Below are positions 16,500 to 26,371 of a stretch of DNA of 64,000 bases, one piece after another. The translations under genes were made by a program, and so were the position numbers. This DNA comes from CAZKUN01 sp964555935 (GTDB taxonomy: Bacteria > Armatimonadota > Zipacnadia > Zipacnadales > VGFC01), in the NCBI GenBank assembly GCA_964555935.1, contig CAZKUN010000015.1, forward strand, positions 1-64,000, given 5' to 3'. The notes beneath the pieces were generated by a model. The model was given only the letters and a program-made list of their open reading frames with translations. It was not told where the DNA came from and did not search any database. Numbering within the stretch: position 1 is the first letter of the stretch; each line of letters opens with the position of its first letter.

Positions 16500-18338
16500 C
16501 TACTGGATGAGCTTTCGCCAGGCTTCGATCTTGGCCGCCACGTCCGGCGCGCCCTCGTAGATGTGTGTCAGACCGGCCTCGCCGGCGGTCGCCTCGAACT
16601 GGTCGATCAAGTCGCCGTATCCGGCGCCCACGTAGTCCGGCCCCCGCACCAGCTTCACGTACATGATCGGTAGTCGATCGCGCCGGACGCGGGCCAGTAG
16701 CGCCTCATCGTCGCCCGCGAGTTGCTCCGCTCTATCATACAGATCGGCGGCGCTATTGATGAACTCATCCGAGAGAAACGGGTGATCCATCTTGTAGCGG
16801 ATCCCGCCCTCGGGCGCCGCGAGCGTGTCGGCGTGGTCGATCCCCGCCTGCCTGAGCATCAGGTTGTATTCCCAGATTGGCGGCGCCGCTTTGCCGAAGT
16901 AGCCATACACGAAGTCATGCATCAGCGCCCACACATCCCGCGAGGGCTCCCACAGCAGTTTCGCCATCACCCACGAGCGCATCGCGTCACGCTCGGCGCC
17001 ACGCGCTTGGTAGGCGCCCTGGAGCATCACGCCCGTCGCGTTATGATCGACGAAGTACCGGATGTTGTCGGCCACCACGTCCATGTTCGGCATCGGCGCG
17101 GGGTAGTGGCTGAAGTTGACCTCATAGTCCCAGATGTGGATCTGGTCATGGACCGCCGACCAGGTCTCCATCATCGGCGCGAAGACATCGCTCTCCCTCG
17201 CCGCCGTGAACGGATGAGCCCACATGCACCGGTCCGTGCAAAGCCGGATCGCCACGTTGTCCCTCGGCCGGATTGTCTTCGGCGGGCTCGCCGTCTCCAG
17301 GTACGCCAGCGTTGAGACCGTCACGCGAGGGAACTCGTCCTCAATGGCCTCCGCGACACGGTTGACGAGGTAGAGATTGCTCGCCGCCTCCGAGCCTTCT
17401 TCCGTGTCCAGCGCCTTACATGTCTCGCACTGGCACGTGCGTCCGCCGTCTGTCTTGCTGACGCTGATCACGCGCGCATCGGGTTTCGCGCGCAGCATCC
17501 TCAGCGCCCCCTCAATCGCCGCCTCAATCGCACCGGGGTGGGTCATGCAGAGCTGATGAGCATTCCGCTCGCCATCCGCGTTCATCATGAACCACTCCGG
17601 GTGCGCCTCGAAATGCTCGCCCGGTGGCACGAGCGAATGCACCGTATGCACGAAGGCGGCGTACGTCGTATGCCCGCCATGCTCATCGGCGATGGGCGCG
17701 GATGGCGAGTTCGTCCGATTGCGCAGCGACCACGTCCCGTTGAACGCGGCGCTGTAATACGGGTCACGGATCATGAGCGGCGGCACGTAGCTACGCGCCA
17801 CCGGCCTGAACTTCACCGTCGGCCGCTTCGGAATCCGGTTCGCCTCCGGGCTGTGCGAGTACCACCGAAGGCCCAAATCCTCCTCCAGCAGCGCGTAGAC
17901 GGCGTAGATCGGGCCGCGTAGTTTTCCGCCCTTCAGGAAGATCCGGCCCTCCTCGACGTCGATGCTGTAGCCCTCGTCCCCAAGATCCCGGTCGGGGCCG
18001 CCCCGGCTCGTATCGCCGACACAGATCTCGTGCCAGGTGATCGAGCCATCCGGTTGGCGGAATTCGCCAATCGACACAGGCTCCGCGCCAATCGGGAATG
18101 TGGCTCCGGTCATCTCCCTGAGCCACCGGGCCAGATCGTCCGCCGCCTTCTGCTCCTGGGTCGTGGGCTCGGCGGGGACGAGGATCGAGTACTGCGTCTC
18201 GCCGGCCTCGGCGAGAGTGATCTCCGGGCCGGTGATGCCCTCGGGCCTCAGCGAGTTGGTCCATTGGCCGGGGAAGCTCTGCGCCGCAACGGTTGATGCC
18301 ATCAACGCCCCGATCAGCAAGGCGGTGTTCGTCGTCAT
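16500..18338 (-). CDS. Secreted DUF4838 glycosidase-like protein 1
   Basis: 612 aa from ATG 18338, with GGAG upstream and signal peptide 'MTTNTALLIGALMASTVAAQ'. The frame extends upstream to 18635, but that part has no signal sequence and overlaps the divergent gene. Residues about 50-165 form an alpha-glucuronidase-like N-terminal domain ('RGPIYAVYALLEEDLGLRWY'). The DUF4838 barrel follows ('HTVHSLVPPGEHFEAHPEWF', 'LIYVKLVRGP'-like end). A Cys-x-Cys-x-x-Cys motif lies near residue 300 ('GRTCQCETCKALD'), shared with the paralogue at 50062. DUF4838 proteins are predicted secreted glycoside hydrolases or binding proteins of unproven specificity. First gene of the minus operon; the promoter must lie in the 148-bp gap shared with the heparinase-like gene. 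Confidence 0.87.
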   Translation of the reverse strand: MTTNTALLIGALMASTVAAQSFPGQWTNSLRPEGITGPEITLAEAGETQYSILVPAEPTTQEQKAADDLARWLREMTGATFPIGAEPVSIGEFRQPDGSITWHEICVGDTSRGGPDRDLGDEGYSIDVEEGRIFLKGGKLRGPIYAVYALLEEDLGLRWYSHSPEANRIPKRPTVKFRPVARSYVPPLMIRDPYYSAAFNGTWSLRNRTNSPSAPIADEHGGHTTYAAFVHTVHSLVPPGEHFEAHPEWFMMNADGERNAHQLCMTHPGAIEAAIEGALRMLRAKPDARVISVSKTDGGRTCQCETCKALDTEEGSEAASNLYLVNRVAEAIEDEFPRVTVSTLAYLETASPPKTIRPRDNVAIRLCTDRCMWAHPFTAARESDVFAPMMETWSAVHDQIHIWDYEVNFSHYPAPMPNMDVVADNIRYFVDHNATGVMLQGAYQARGAERDAMRSWVMAKLLWEPSRDVWALMHDFVYGYFGKAAPPIWEYNLMLRQAGIDHADTLAAPEGGIRYKMDHPFLSDEFINSAADLYDRAEQLAGDDEALLARVRRDRLPIMYVKLVRGPDYVGAGYGDLIDQFEATAGEAGLTHIYEGAPDVAAKIEAWRKLIQ

Positions 18339-18486
18339 GATCCGACTCCCGCACGCGTGATTGCGAACCGTGCGTCTCCGTTCGCACCGGGCCCGTGGCA
18401 TCCCTCCACGCGCCGGGCAGGTGCGGACGCGCCAGCGGGCCAACCAAACCACAACACTGCATCTCTCCCGTATAGGAGCACGCTCC
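18339..18486. promoter_or_regulatory. Divergent intergenic region, probable back-to-back promoters
   Basis: This 148-bp gap separates two divergent secreted-enzyme genes (DUF4838 leftward, heparinase-like rightward), so it must contain both promoters. The only clear element is AGGAG at 18474-18478 serving the rightward gene. I see no convincing -35/-10 pair or operator palindrome, and none of the hairpin repeats. Confidence 0.4.
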
Positions 18487-21424
18487 ATGCGTCCCTCGAC
18501 ATCGATCTCGGTCATCGCGCTTCTCGCGTTTGCGACCGTCGGCCTCGCGCAGGAGAATCTCTTCGTCAATTCCGGGTTCGAGGACATCGGCGCTGACGGG
18601 CGCCCGACCGACTGGCTGCCCGTCGACTTCGGCACCGGCGGGACGTTCGCCGTCGGCGACGATGGCGGCCACGCGGGCGACCACTACGTCATCCTCGGCG
18701 GAATCGAGGCCAAGAACCGCAGTTGCTGGCAGCAAGGGGTTCTCTGGGACGACGAGCACGTCGCGGCGACGGTCACCGGCTGGTACCGCACGGTTGGCGT
18801 CGCGGCCGGCGCCGGCAAGGGCGCGTCGATCCGGTTCTGTTTCAACGGTCAGGTAGGCGTTTGGGAACACCTTGACCTCAAGACCGCGTGGTATCCGCCC
18901 GCCGAGGAGTGGACGGAGATCCGGACGACTTACCCCGTGCCCGAGGGCACGAGCGAGATCTTCATCCAACCGTTCCAGTGGTACGCCATCGGCGAGACGC
19001 ACTGGGACGACATGGCCATTCGCCCGGCGACCGAAGAGGAGGTGGAAGCGATGGCTATGGACCCGAGCATCGCCGTCGACCGTGATCCCGTCCACGGTCG
19101 GAACCTCCCGTACTGGCCCGCTGACGGCGAGACAGTCAAGCTCAACCCGCCGCCTTTCCGCTGGTTGCCCTCGGGCGCGACGGCGACCTACCGCCTTCAG
19201 ATCGACCGCACGGACTCATTCGACGGCGACGGCCTCCGCGAATTCGCCGACATGCCTTGGTGCGCGAGAATGCTCAGCGGACCCCTCGCTACGGGGACCT
19301 GGCACTGGCGCTACGGCGTGGATGGCGTCCTTCGCAACACGGTCTGGAGCCAGGCCCGCGAGTTCACCGTGACCGAGGACGCCTCGCCTTGGCCCTATCC
19401 CGGCCGCGAAGCGCTCAAGGTCCCGGAGGGCCGGCCTCGGCTCTTCCTGACGCGCGACGAGTTGGCGGATTACCGGCAGCGCGCGAGTGAAGGCGACCTC
19501 AGGTCCATCGCCGATGGGCTGCTCGGGGTCGTTCGGAAGTATGCCGATGAGGAACTGGTGCCAGAACCCGACTTCCTGCCCAGCGGCGAAGCGCGCCGGA
19601 ACGCCTACACGCTGACCTTCCGCGCCACCCGCCCGCCGATGGATCGGATGGAACGGATCGCTCTCGCCTACGTGCTCACCGGCGACGAAGAGGCTGCCGC
19701 CCAGGCCAAGCGCCGCGTGTTGCACTTCTTCTCGTGGGATCCGCAGGGCTCGACCGGCATCTTCCACAACGACGAGCCCGCGATGTGGATCATGATGCGC
19801 GGCACTCGCGCGTACGATTGGACTTACGATCTGTACACCGACGAAGAGCGCGAGATGATCGAGGGCGCGATGCGCGTCCGCGCGTCGGACTTCTACAAGC
19901 AGCTTCGCTCGATGCCGTTTGAGAACAACCCATTCTCCAGCCACCCGGGTCGCACCATCGGATTCTTGGGCGAGGCGGCGCTTGAGTTCCAGGACGAGTG
20001 GCCTGAGGCCAGCGAGTGGCTCGACTACATCACGCAGATCTACTGGGGCGTCTATCCGGCGTGGGGCAAGGACGATGGCGGCTGGAACGAGGGGCCGGGT
20101 TACTGGGGAGCGTACATGAGCTTTGGGATGCACTACGTCGTCGCGTTGCGCAACGCGACCGGGGTCGATCTCTCCCAGCGCCCGTTCTACAAGAACACGC
20201 CCTACTACCGCTTCTACATCACCCCGCCGCATACCCAGATGGCGCCCTTCGGCGACGGCACCCAGTGGAAGCCGAGCCGTCCCGGCGCGCTGATGTACTG
20301 GTTCAGCACTCTCACCCGCGATCCGGTCATCCGTTGGTACGCCGAGGCCCTCAACGCGGGTCCTGGGTCCGGGCCGCTCGCCGTCGTGCTGAAGGACGAT
20401 TCCCTCGTCGGAGAGCCGCCGGATGACCTCCCGCAGTCGAGGCTATTCGAGGGCGTGGGCCTCGCGTGCCTGCATACGGACCTCGGCAATGGCGCCGAGG
20501 ACGTCGGTTTCGCCATGCGCTCATCGCCGTACGGCGCGGTCTCTCATGGGCACAATGATCAGAACTGCTTCGTGCTTGAGGCCTACGGCGAGGCGCTGGC
20601 GATCGCGAGCGGCTACTACCCGAACTACAGCTCGCCCCATCACGACAAGTGGACGCGGCAGACGAAGGCCAAGTGCGGTATCACCATCGACGGCGGGATC
20701 GGCCAGGACCGGGGCTGGCAAGCCCAGGGGAAGATCACGGCGTTCAGCCATGGCGAGGATTTCGACCTCGTCATCGGCGATGCGACCGAAGCCTATGGCG
20801 GACGTCTGACTCGGGCCATCCGCGAGGTGGTTCACGTCCGTCCCGGGCTGTTCGTCATCCGCGATGACCTCGCCAGCGGTCAACCGCGCAGCTTCGAGTA
20901 CTGGCTGCACGCCATCGATGAGATGCAGATCGACCAGGCCGCCGCGACGGTCTTCGCGCCGCGAAACACGGCCTCGCTCACGACCCGCTTCCTGCATCCA
21001 GCGGGCATCGACATCACCCAAACGAACGAGTTCGATCCTCACCCCGCATGGCCTCCAGACGTTGAATACGCGAAAAACTGGCACGTCACGGCAACCGTGC
21101 CTGAGTCGGTGGAAGCGACCGAGATTCTCTCCGTGTTGCTGCCATCCAAGGCGGGGGAGGAGAGCGATCTGCCGCTAACGGTCAGCCTCGAGACCGCAAC
21201 CGCCCGCGGCGTTGAGATGACCTTCCCGGACGGGTCGAAGACCGTCGTGGGGTTTGCTCTTCCGGATGCCGCAGGCGACGCAAGCCTCGCGGCAATTACA
21301 ACCGACGCGCGCGTGTTCGCCGNNNNNNNNNNTCGCCGTGTCCTACAATCCCGACGGCACGCCTCGCGCCTGGATGCAGCACGGCGGGGAGAAGCTGTCG
21401 AGCGGCGACAGGGACCTGCCTTAG
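18487..21424 (+). CDS. Secreted heparinase II/III-like polysaccharide lyase, interrupted by N gap
   Basis: ATG 18487 with AGGAG upstream and signal peptide 'MRPSTSISVIALLAFATVGL'. Residues about 25-185 form a CBM-like beta-sandwich ('NLFVNSGFEDIGADGRPTDW', 'THWDDMAIRPA'). A DUF4962-type (alpha/alpha) toroid spans roughly 280-640 ('GRPRLFLTRDEL', 'DWTYDLYTDEEREMIEGAM', 'GWNEGPGYWGAY'). A heparinase II/III C-terminal domain follows ('GAVSHGHNDQNCFVLEAYG', 'VRPGLFVIRDDL'). Lyases of this type cleave uronic-acid polysaccharides. The 10-N gap at 21323-21332 shifts the frame. With the Ns removed, the frame reads straight through ('RVFAVAVSYNPDGTPR') to TAG at 21422-21424, giving about 975 aa, so I place the end there and not at 21438. 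Convergent with the beta-helix lipoprotein. Confidence 0.87.
21323..21332. other. Assembly gap (10 N) inside the heparinase-like gene
   Basis: Ten Ns of placeholder length. The codon split across the gap closes to GTC when the Ns are deleted and the protein then continues sensibly, which argues for a zero-length (or multiple-of-three) true gap. Confidence 0.95.
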
Positions 21425-21434
21425 TGTCGCCCTC

Positions 21435-21458
21435 GTAGGTCGGATCTCCAGATCCGAC
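21435..21458 (+). repeat. Interspersed hairpin repeat, type A
   Basis: GTAG followed by GTCGGATCTCCAGATCCGAC, identical to the copies at 3457, 35695, 56896 and 60867. It lies 10 bp after the stop of the heparinase-like gene, in a convergent intergenic space. Confidence 0.9.
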
Positions 21459-21483
21459 GGATCCGTCGCTGTCCGCTATTCGT

Positions 21484-21541
21484 CCGTGCCTGCGGGTCTC
21501 CTGACCCGCGTCTTTGTCCGTTACTCGACCCGCAGGCACGG
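21484..21541. terminator. Nested inverted repeat between convergent genes, possible bidirectional terminator
   Basis: A perfect 15-bp inverted repeat, CCGTGCCTGCGGGTC (21484-21498) against GACCCGCAGGCACGG (21527-21541), encloses a smaller hairpin GCGGGTC/GACCCGC (21492-21509). The element sits five bases before the stop of the minus-strand beta-helix gene and 60 bases after the plus-strand lyase. There is no U-tract, so a terminator role rests on position and symmetry. Its core with a TCCT loop recurs at 54965-54984. Confidence 0.6.
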
Positions 21542-21545
21542 GCTG

Positions 21546-23261
21546 TCACCTCGGCCCATAGTGCGGCAACTCATCGCCCAACTCGAACGCGCCTAGATCC
21601 GGCGCCTCGCCTCCGAATCCATCGTTGAAACCGGGCAGCGCGATCCCCGCGTCGATCGCGGCCGTGCCCTCCGCCAGCCTCAGGTCATTGTCGCCCAACT
21701 CATACCGCAACTCCGCGTCCGCCGGCGCCTCAACGCCGCTGGCGAAGACGCTGTCAATCCCGACCTCAACCGCGTGCCCGTACACCGGCGCCGAGTCACG
21801 CGCATCATCGATCGTCCCGTACCGCTCGCCGTTCCACTTCAGGAACAGCTCCCACGGGCCGCCGCCGAAGCCGTCGTAATCGAAGTCGCAGTCGACCATG
21901 GGCGCGGTGCTCTCGTAGGCGTAGTTGCCCGTCGTCCCGATGAACAGGTTGTTCCGAAAGACGCAGTTGCGGACAGGCTCGTTCGTCCAGAGCACCAGCG
22001 GCATGCCCGCCTTAACGGACGTGTTGTGCAGCATCAGCGCGCCCGACGGGCTGTTGTGCATCTTGAACGGTTCGCCCACAACGTTGTGCATGGCATTCCG
22101 GAAGATATATACCGGCCCGCCGAATATCGGCTGCACGGAAATCCCCTGGAACACGTTCGTCAGCCGGTTGAGGAAGCAGCGAGTGTTGCGCTCGGAGTAG
22201 TCCATCTCGATCCCGTCATCGGTCATCTCGCTGATCTCGTTGTGGTGGATATCGATCGCCTCGCACCGCTGCGATCCGAACGTGTCCACCGCGTCGGCGA
22301 AACCCCGAATCCGGTTGTAGCAGATATCATGTCCCGTGCCGGTGACCTGAATCCCGCGCGCGTTCTCAATCCCCTGCGTCCGCGGCCATGTCGACGGTCC
22401 CTCGATGGTGTTGTCCGAGATGAAGAACCCCCGCACCGCATCATTGCTGTTATTCGTGCAGGTGATTCCATACTCCACATCGCTGATGCGACACCTGCGG
22501 ATGACGATGCGTGACGACCGATGCGCGACGATGCCGTAGTCAGCGTTGCGTATCCTCAGGCCCTCAAACCACACGTCATGGATGTCGCCCGCCGAGATCC
22601 CTCGCCCCTCGCCCTGCCCATCGATGACTGGCTTGCCCTCAGCCATCCACACGATCGGCGCCTCCGGCGTCCCGCTTTGCGTCGCGATGAACGTGCCCTC
22701 GTAGATGCCCTCCCGCACCACGAGCCAATCGCCCGGTTGCGCCGCGGCGTCAGCCGCCTCCAGCCCTCGGAACGGGTCATCTTTCGTCCCCGTGCCTCCG
22801 CCATTGCCTGGCGTCACGAATCGCATCCGCATGCCCTCAGGTATCACAGGCTCCGCGCGAGTTCTGGCCGTCAGCGTCTTCTGCCCTTCGCCGCCGCCAG
22901 GATCCGCCAGAGTCAGCCTCAACTCATACTCCGTGTCCGGCTCAAGCATCACGATGCTCCCCGCGAAGAGGCTCGCATCCTCGGGGACATCAAGCTGGCT
23001 GCCGTGCTCGCCGCCCTCGTTAGCGCCCTTCTCAACGCGGAACAGATCCGCGCCCGCGCGCCACTGCGCCTCGCCGGTCTCCCGGTACTCGACGCTCACT
23101 TTTGCGTTCCCATCATCGTCGCCGCTGATGATCCAATACGCGCCGAGCGAGTGCAGCGTCGGCGCCTCCAATACCGGATCGCCAAGCGGCGTCGCCGAAT
23201 CGTCGGCGCCCGCGCATCCCGTCACGAAAACAAGCAGTAGACCGGCTAATCTGTTGACCAT
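21546..23261 (-). CDS. Lipoprotein with fibronectin-III-like and right-handed beta-helix domains
   Basis: 571 aa. The N-terminus 'MVNRLAGLLLVFVTGCAG' has a lipobox (Val-Thr-Gly-Cys16), so it should be a lipid-anchored outer or periplasmic protein. Residues about 35-135 resemble a fibronectin type III domain ('MLEPDTEYELRLTLADP'). Residues about 150-520 are a parallel beta-helix of the pectate lyase/DUF1565 kind ('GTKDDPFRGLEAADAAAQPG', then repeated short rungs such as 'HDVWFEGLRIRNADYGI' and 'VIRRCRISDVEYGI'). The C-terminus 'AAIDAGIALPGFNDGFGG' plus 'DLGAFE' is the standard tail of such beta-helix proteins. A role as polysaccharide lyase or epimerase is possible, but no catalytic residue can be assigned. 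Confidence 0.86.
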   Translation of the reverse strand: MVNRLAGLLLVFVTGCAGADDSATPLGDPVLEAPTLHSLGAYWIISGDDDGNAKVSVEYRETGEAQWRAGADLFRVEKGANEGGEHGSQLDVPEDASLFAGSIVMLEPDTEYELRLTLADPGGGEGQKTLTARTRAEPVIPEGMRMRFVTPGNGGGTGTKDDPFRGLEAADAAAQPGDWLVVREGIYEGTFIATQSGTPEAPIVWMAEGKPVIDGQGEGRGISAGDIHDVWFEGLRIRNADYGIVAHRSSRIVIRRCRISDVEYGITCTNNSNDAVRGFFISDNTIEGPSTWPRTQGIENARGIQVTGTGHDICYNRIRGFADAVDTFGSQRCEAIDIHHNEISEMTDDGIEMDYSERNTRCFLNRLTNVFQGISVQPIFGGPVYIFRNAMHNVVGEPFKMHNSPSGALMLHNTSVKAGMPLVLWTNEPVRNCVFRNNLFIGTTGNYAYESTAPMVDCDFDYDGFGGGPWELFLKWNGERYGTIDDARDSAPVYGHAVEVGIDSVFASGVEAPADAELRYELGDNDLRLAEGTAAIDAGIALPGFNDGFGGEAPDLGAFELGDELPHYGPR

Positions 23262-23383
23262 TGGATCGCATGCCTCCAGCGCGTGTTGGCGTCAGGTTCC
23301 AGCGTTCCCACCACAAGGCCTGCATGTCGGTGAGGGGGAACGTGCCCTTGCATTGCATAGCGCTAACTCCATGGGATGGTCCG

Positions 23384-26371
23384 ATGCCATACTACAACGA
23401 TCAGAAGAACCGTATCCTGCAGGCCTTCGTCGGCCGTATCGCCGAAGCCGCCTACACTCCCATCGGTGATCTCACCGTCGCCGCCTGGGCTACCAAGGAA
23501 CCCGTCAGCTACGCGGACCGCTGCTCGGGGAACGAACTGGCGCTAGAGCCTGGCGACAAGTGGGGCGATCTCTTCGACTGCGCCTGGTTCCGCTTCACTG
23601 CCACGGTGCCCGACGCCGCCGCCGATAGCGATCTCGTCCTCCTCATCGATGTCAATGGCGAAGCGTGCGTCGTCGATGAGGCCGGCAATCCCGTTCAGGG
23701 GCTGACAAACGTCAGCTCCGGCTACGATCTCAGCCTCGGCATGCCGGGCAAGCGCGTTGTTCCGCTCGGCAGTGTCGCGCCCGGCGAGCCGATCGAGCTA
23801 TGGGCCGACGCCGGCTGCAACGACCTCTTCGGGAACCTCAGGGGGAACGGGTGCCTCAAGGAAGCCCGCATCGCCATCCGCAATCCCAATCTCCACGCGC
23901 TGCAGTACGACTACGAAGTGCTCCATGACCTGATGCTGCAGCTCCCCGAGGAATCGCCCCGCCGCCAGCGCATCTTCGCCGCGCTCAGCGAGGTCGTGGT
24001 GCTCCTGCGCGACATGACCGACGACGAGGCCGCCTCTGCTCGCGAGATTCTCGCGCCGGAGTTGGCAAAGCATGGCGGCGATTCGTCACTGACAATTAGC
24101 GCCGTCGGCCACGCGCATATCGATCTCGCGTGGCTCTGGCCGATCCGCGAGACCATCCGCAAGGGCGCTCGCACCTTCTCGACCGTATTGCGCTCCATGG
24201 AGCAGTACCCCGACTACATTTTCGGCGCCAGCCAGCCCCAGCTCTTCCAGTGGATGAAGGATCACTACCCGACCGTCTATGACGAGATCCGCGCGCGCAT
24301 TGAGGAGGGACGCTTCGAGGTCCAGGGCGCAATGTGGGTCGAGTCTGACACGAACGTCCCCAGCGGCGAGAGCCTCGTCCGACAGCTCCTCCATGGCAAG
24401 CGCTTCTACCGCGATGAGTTCGGCAAGGAGATCGACAATCTCTGGCTGCCGGATGTCTTCGGCTACTCCGCCGCGCTCCCGCAGATCCTCAAGAAAGCCG
24501 GCGTCGACACGTTCATGACGCAGAAGATGTCATGGAGCATCGTCAACCGCTTCCCCCATCACACGTTCCAGTGGCAGGGGATCGATGGCTCCCAAGTCCT
24601 CGCCCACATGCTCCCCGAGGAGACCTATAACAGCTCCGCCGCGCCGAGGGCCATCGCCAAGACTGCCACGGGCTTCGCGGACAAGACGGTCTCTGACCGT
24701 TGCCTGCTGCTGTTTGGCATTGGCGACGGTGGCGGCGGGCCGGGCGAGGAGCATTTGGAGCGCCTCGGGCGCGAGCGCAATCTCGATGGCCTCGTGCCGG
24801 TGGTTCAGGAGTCCGGGAAGGCCTTCTTCGACCGCATCGTCGACGGGGACGACTACCCCACCTGGGTCGGCGAACTGTACCTCGAGCGCCACCAGGGAAC
24901 GTATACCACCCAGGCTCGCAGCAAGCGCTACAACCGCAAGCTCGAGTTCGCCCTCCGCGAGGCCGAGTGGGCTGCGTCGCTCGGCGCATCCGATTACCCG
25001 ACGGACCAGCTCGACGAGATCTGGAAGGAAGTCCTCCTCTACCAGTTCCACGACATCCTGCCCGGCTCGTCCATCACCCGCGTCTACGATGAGTCGCTCG
25101 AACGCTACGCGAGACTCACGGAGCAGACCGATGCGCTCATCGCCCAAGCCGACGCCGCCCTGGTTGCCGACATCGACACCGGCGACATGCAGCAACCTGT
25201 CGTCGTGACGAACTCGCTCTCATGGGGGCGAGCCGAATACGTCCTGACCGACGCCGGCTGGGCTTGCGTCACCGTGCCGTCCATGGGCTATGTGACCATC
25301 GATACCGCCGACCTCCCGCCCGTCTCGGCCCCCGACGCCACGCCCAACTCCATCGAGAACGACCTGGTCCGCGCCGCCTTCGCCGACGATGGCTCCGTCC
25401 GCTCAGTGTTCGACAAGGTGGCCCAGCGCGAGGTCATCTTGGGGGGGGAGGCCGGCAATCGCCTCGCCGTCTACGACGACCCTGGCGACGCTTGGGACAT
25501 CCCCATGGACTACGCCGACCGTCCACCGAAACACTTCGCGCTCGTGTCCAGCGAGGTCATCATCGACGGTCCGAAAGCCGGTGTTCGCCAGACCTACAAG
25601 TTCGGCGACTCCACCCTCGTGCAGGACGCTATTCTGACCACAGGCAGCGCCCGCCTCGACTTCGTCACTCGCGCCGACTGGCGTGAATCAGCGAAGATGC
25701 TCCGCACGTCCTTCCCCCTCGCTGTTCATGCCAGCGAGGCGACGTGCGAGATTCAGTTCGGCAGCATCAAGCGCCCCACGCACCGCAACACAACCTGGGA
25801 CGTCGCCCGCTACGAGGTCTGCGCGCAGAAATGGGTCGATCTCTCCGAGCGCGGCTATGGCGTCGCCCTGCTGAACGACTGCAAGTACGGGCACAAGCTC
25901 CTCGACACCACCCTCGACATCGACCTTCTCCGGTCGCCCCACCACCCGGACCCGATGGCCGACCGCGCGGAGCACGAGTTCACCTACAGCCTGCTCCCGC
26001 ACTGCGGCGATCACGTCGATGGCGGAGTCGTCCGCGAGGGATTCGAACTCAACGTCCCGCTCCGAGTTCACACGGCCTCTGGCGGCGGAGACCGCCCGGC
26101 AACCGCATCCCTGGTATCAGTCGACGCGCCGAACGTGGTCATCGATACGGTCAAGAAAGCGGAGGACTCAGGCGACCTCATCCTCAGGCTCTACGAGGCG
26201 CACGGGGCGTCGGCGCGAGCCGCCGTGTCATTTGGCTTCCCTATCGAATCGGCATCGCTCGTGGATCTGATGGAAGAGAACGACCAACCGGTCGACGTCG
26301 CCGGCGGTGGCGTCCAAGTCGCACTGTCGCCCTTCGAAATCCAAACGCTGAAGGTCCGACGGAGCGGGTGA
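23384..26371 (+). CDS. GH38 alpha-mannosidase 1
   Basis: 995 aa from ATG 23384 ('MPYYNDQKNR'); the frame opens upstream at 23261, but that part overlaps the divergent gene's start. No signal peptide, so probably cytoplasmic. The N-terminal beta domain spans 1-230. The GH38 catalytic domain begins at 'AVGHAHIDLAWLWPIRET' with the metal ligands His245 and Asp247. The nucleophile region is 'LWLPDVFGYSAALPQIL' with Asp357. 'LLFGIGDGGGGP' and 'YQFHDILPGSSI' mark the later catalytic and middle domains, followed by the usual C-terminal beta domains. It hydrolyses alpha-mannosides with retention and needs zinc. The stop directly abuts the ATG of the sugar acid kinase, which makes a GH38-kinase-PdxA2 operon. 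Confidence 0.95.
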   Translation: MPYYNDQKNRILQAFVGRIAEAAYTPIGDLTVAAWATKEPVSYADRCSGNELALEPGDKWGDLFDCAWFRFTATVPDAAADSDLVLLIDVNGEACVVDEAGNPVQGLTNVSSGYDLSLGMPGKRVVPLGSVAPGEPIELWADAGCNDLFGNLRGNGCLKEARIAIRNPNLHALQYDYEVLHDLMLQLPEESPRRQRIFAALSEVVVLLRDMTDDEAASAREILAPELAKHGGDSSLTISAVGHAHIDLAWLWPIRETIRKGARTFSTVLRSMEQYPDYIFGASQPQLFQWMKDHYPTVYDEIRARIEEGRFEVQGAMWVESDTNVPSGESLVRQLLHGKRFYRDEFGKEIDNLWLPDVFGYSAALPQILKKAGVDTFMTQKMSWSIVNRFPHHTFQWQGIDGSQVLAHMLPEETYNSSAAPRAIAKTATGFADKTVSDRCLLLFGIGDGGGGPGEEHLERLGRERNLDGLVPVVQESGKAFFDRIVDGDDYPTWVGELYLERHQGTYTTQARSKRYNRKLEFALREAEWAASLGASDYPTDQLDEIWKEVLLYQFHDILPGSSITRVYDESLERYARLTEQTDALIAQADAALVADIDTGDMQQPVVVTNSLSWGRAEYVLTDAGWACVTVPSMGYVTIDTADLPPVSAPDATPNSIENDLVRAAFADDGSVRSVFDKVAQREVILGGEAGNRLAVYDDPGDAWDIPMDYADRPPKHFALVSSEVIIDGPKAGVRQTYKFGDSTLVQDAILTTGSARLDFVTRADWRESAKMLRTSFPLAVHASEATCEIQFGSIKRPTHRNTTWDVARYEVCAQKWVDLSERGYGVALLNDCKYGHKLLDTTLDIDLLRSPHHPDPMADRAEHEFTYSLLPHCGDHVDGGVVREGFELNVPLRVHTASGGGDRPATASLVSVDAPNVVIDTVKKAEDSGDLILRLYEAHGASARAAVSFGFPIESASLVDLMEENDQPVDVAGGGVQVALSPFEIQTLKVRRSG

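Noticed and set aside
17791..19095. 434-codon minus-strand frame bridging the DUF4838 and heparinase-like genes
   Set aside because: It would cross the divergent promoter region and overlap two genes with good signal peptides.
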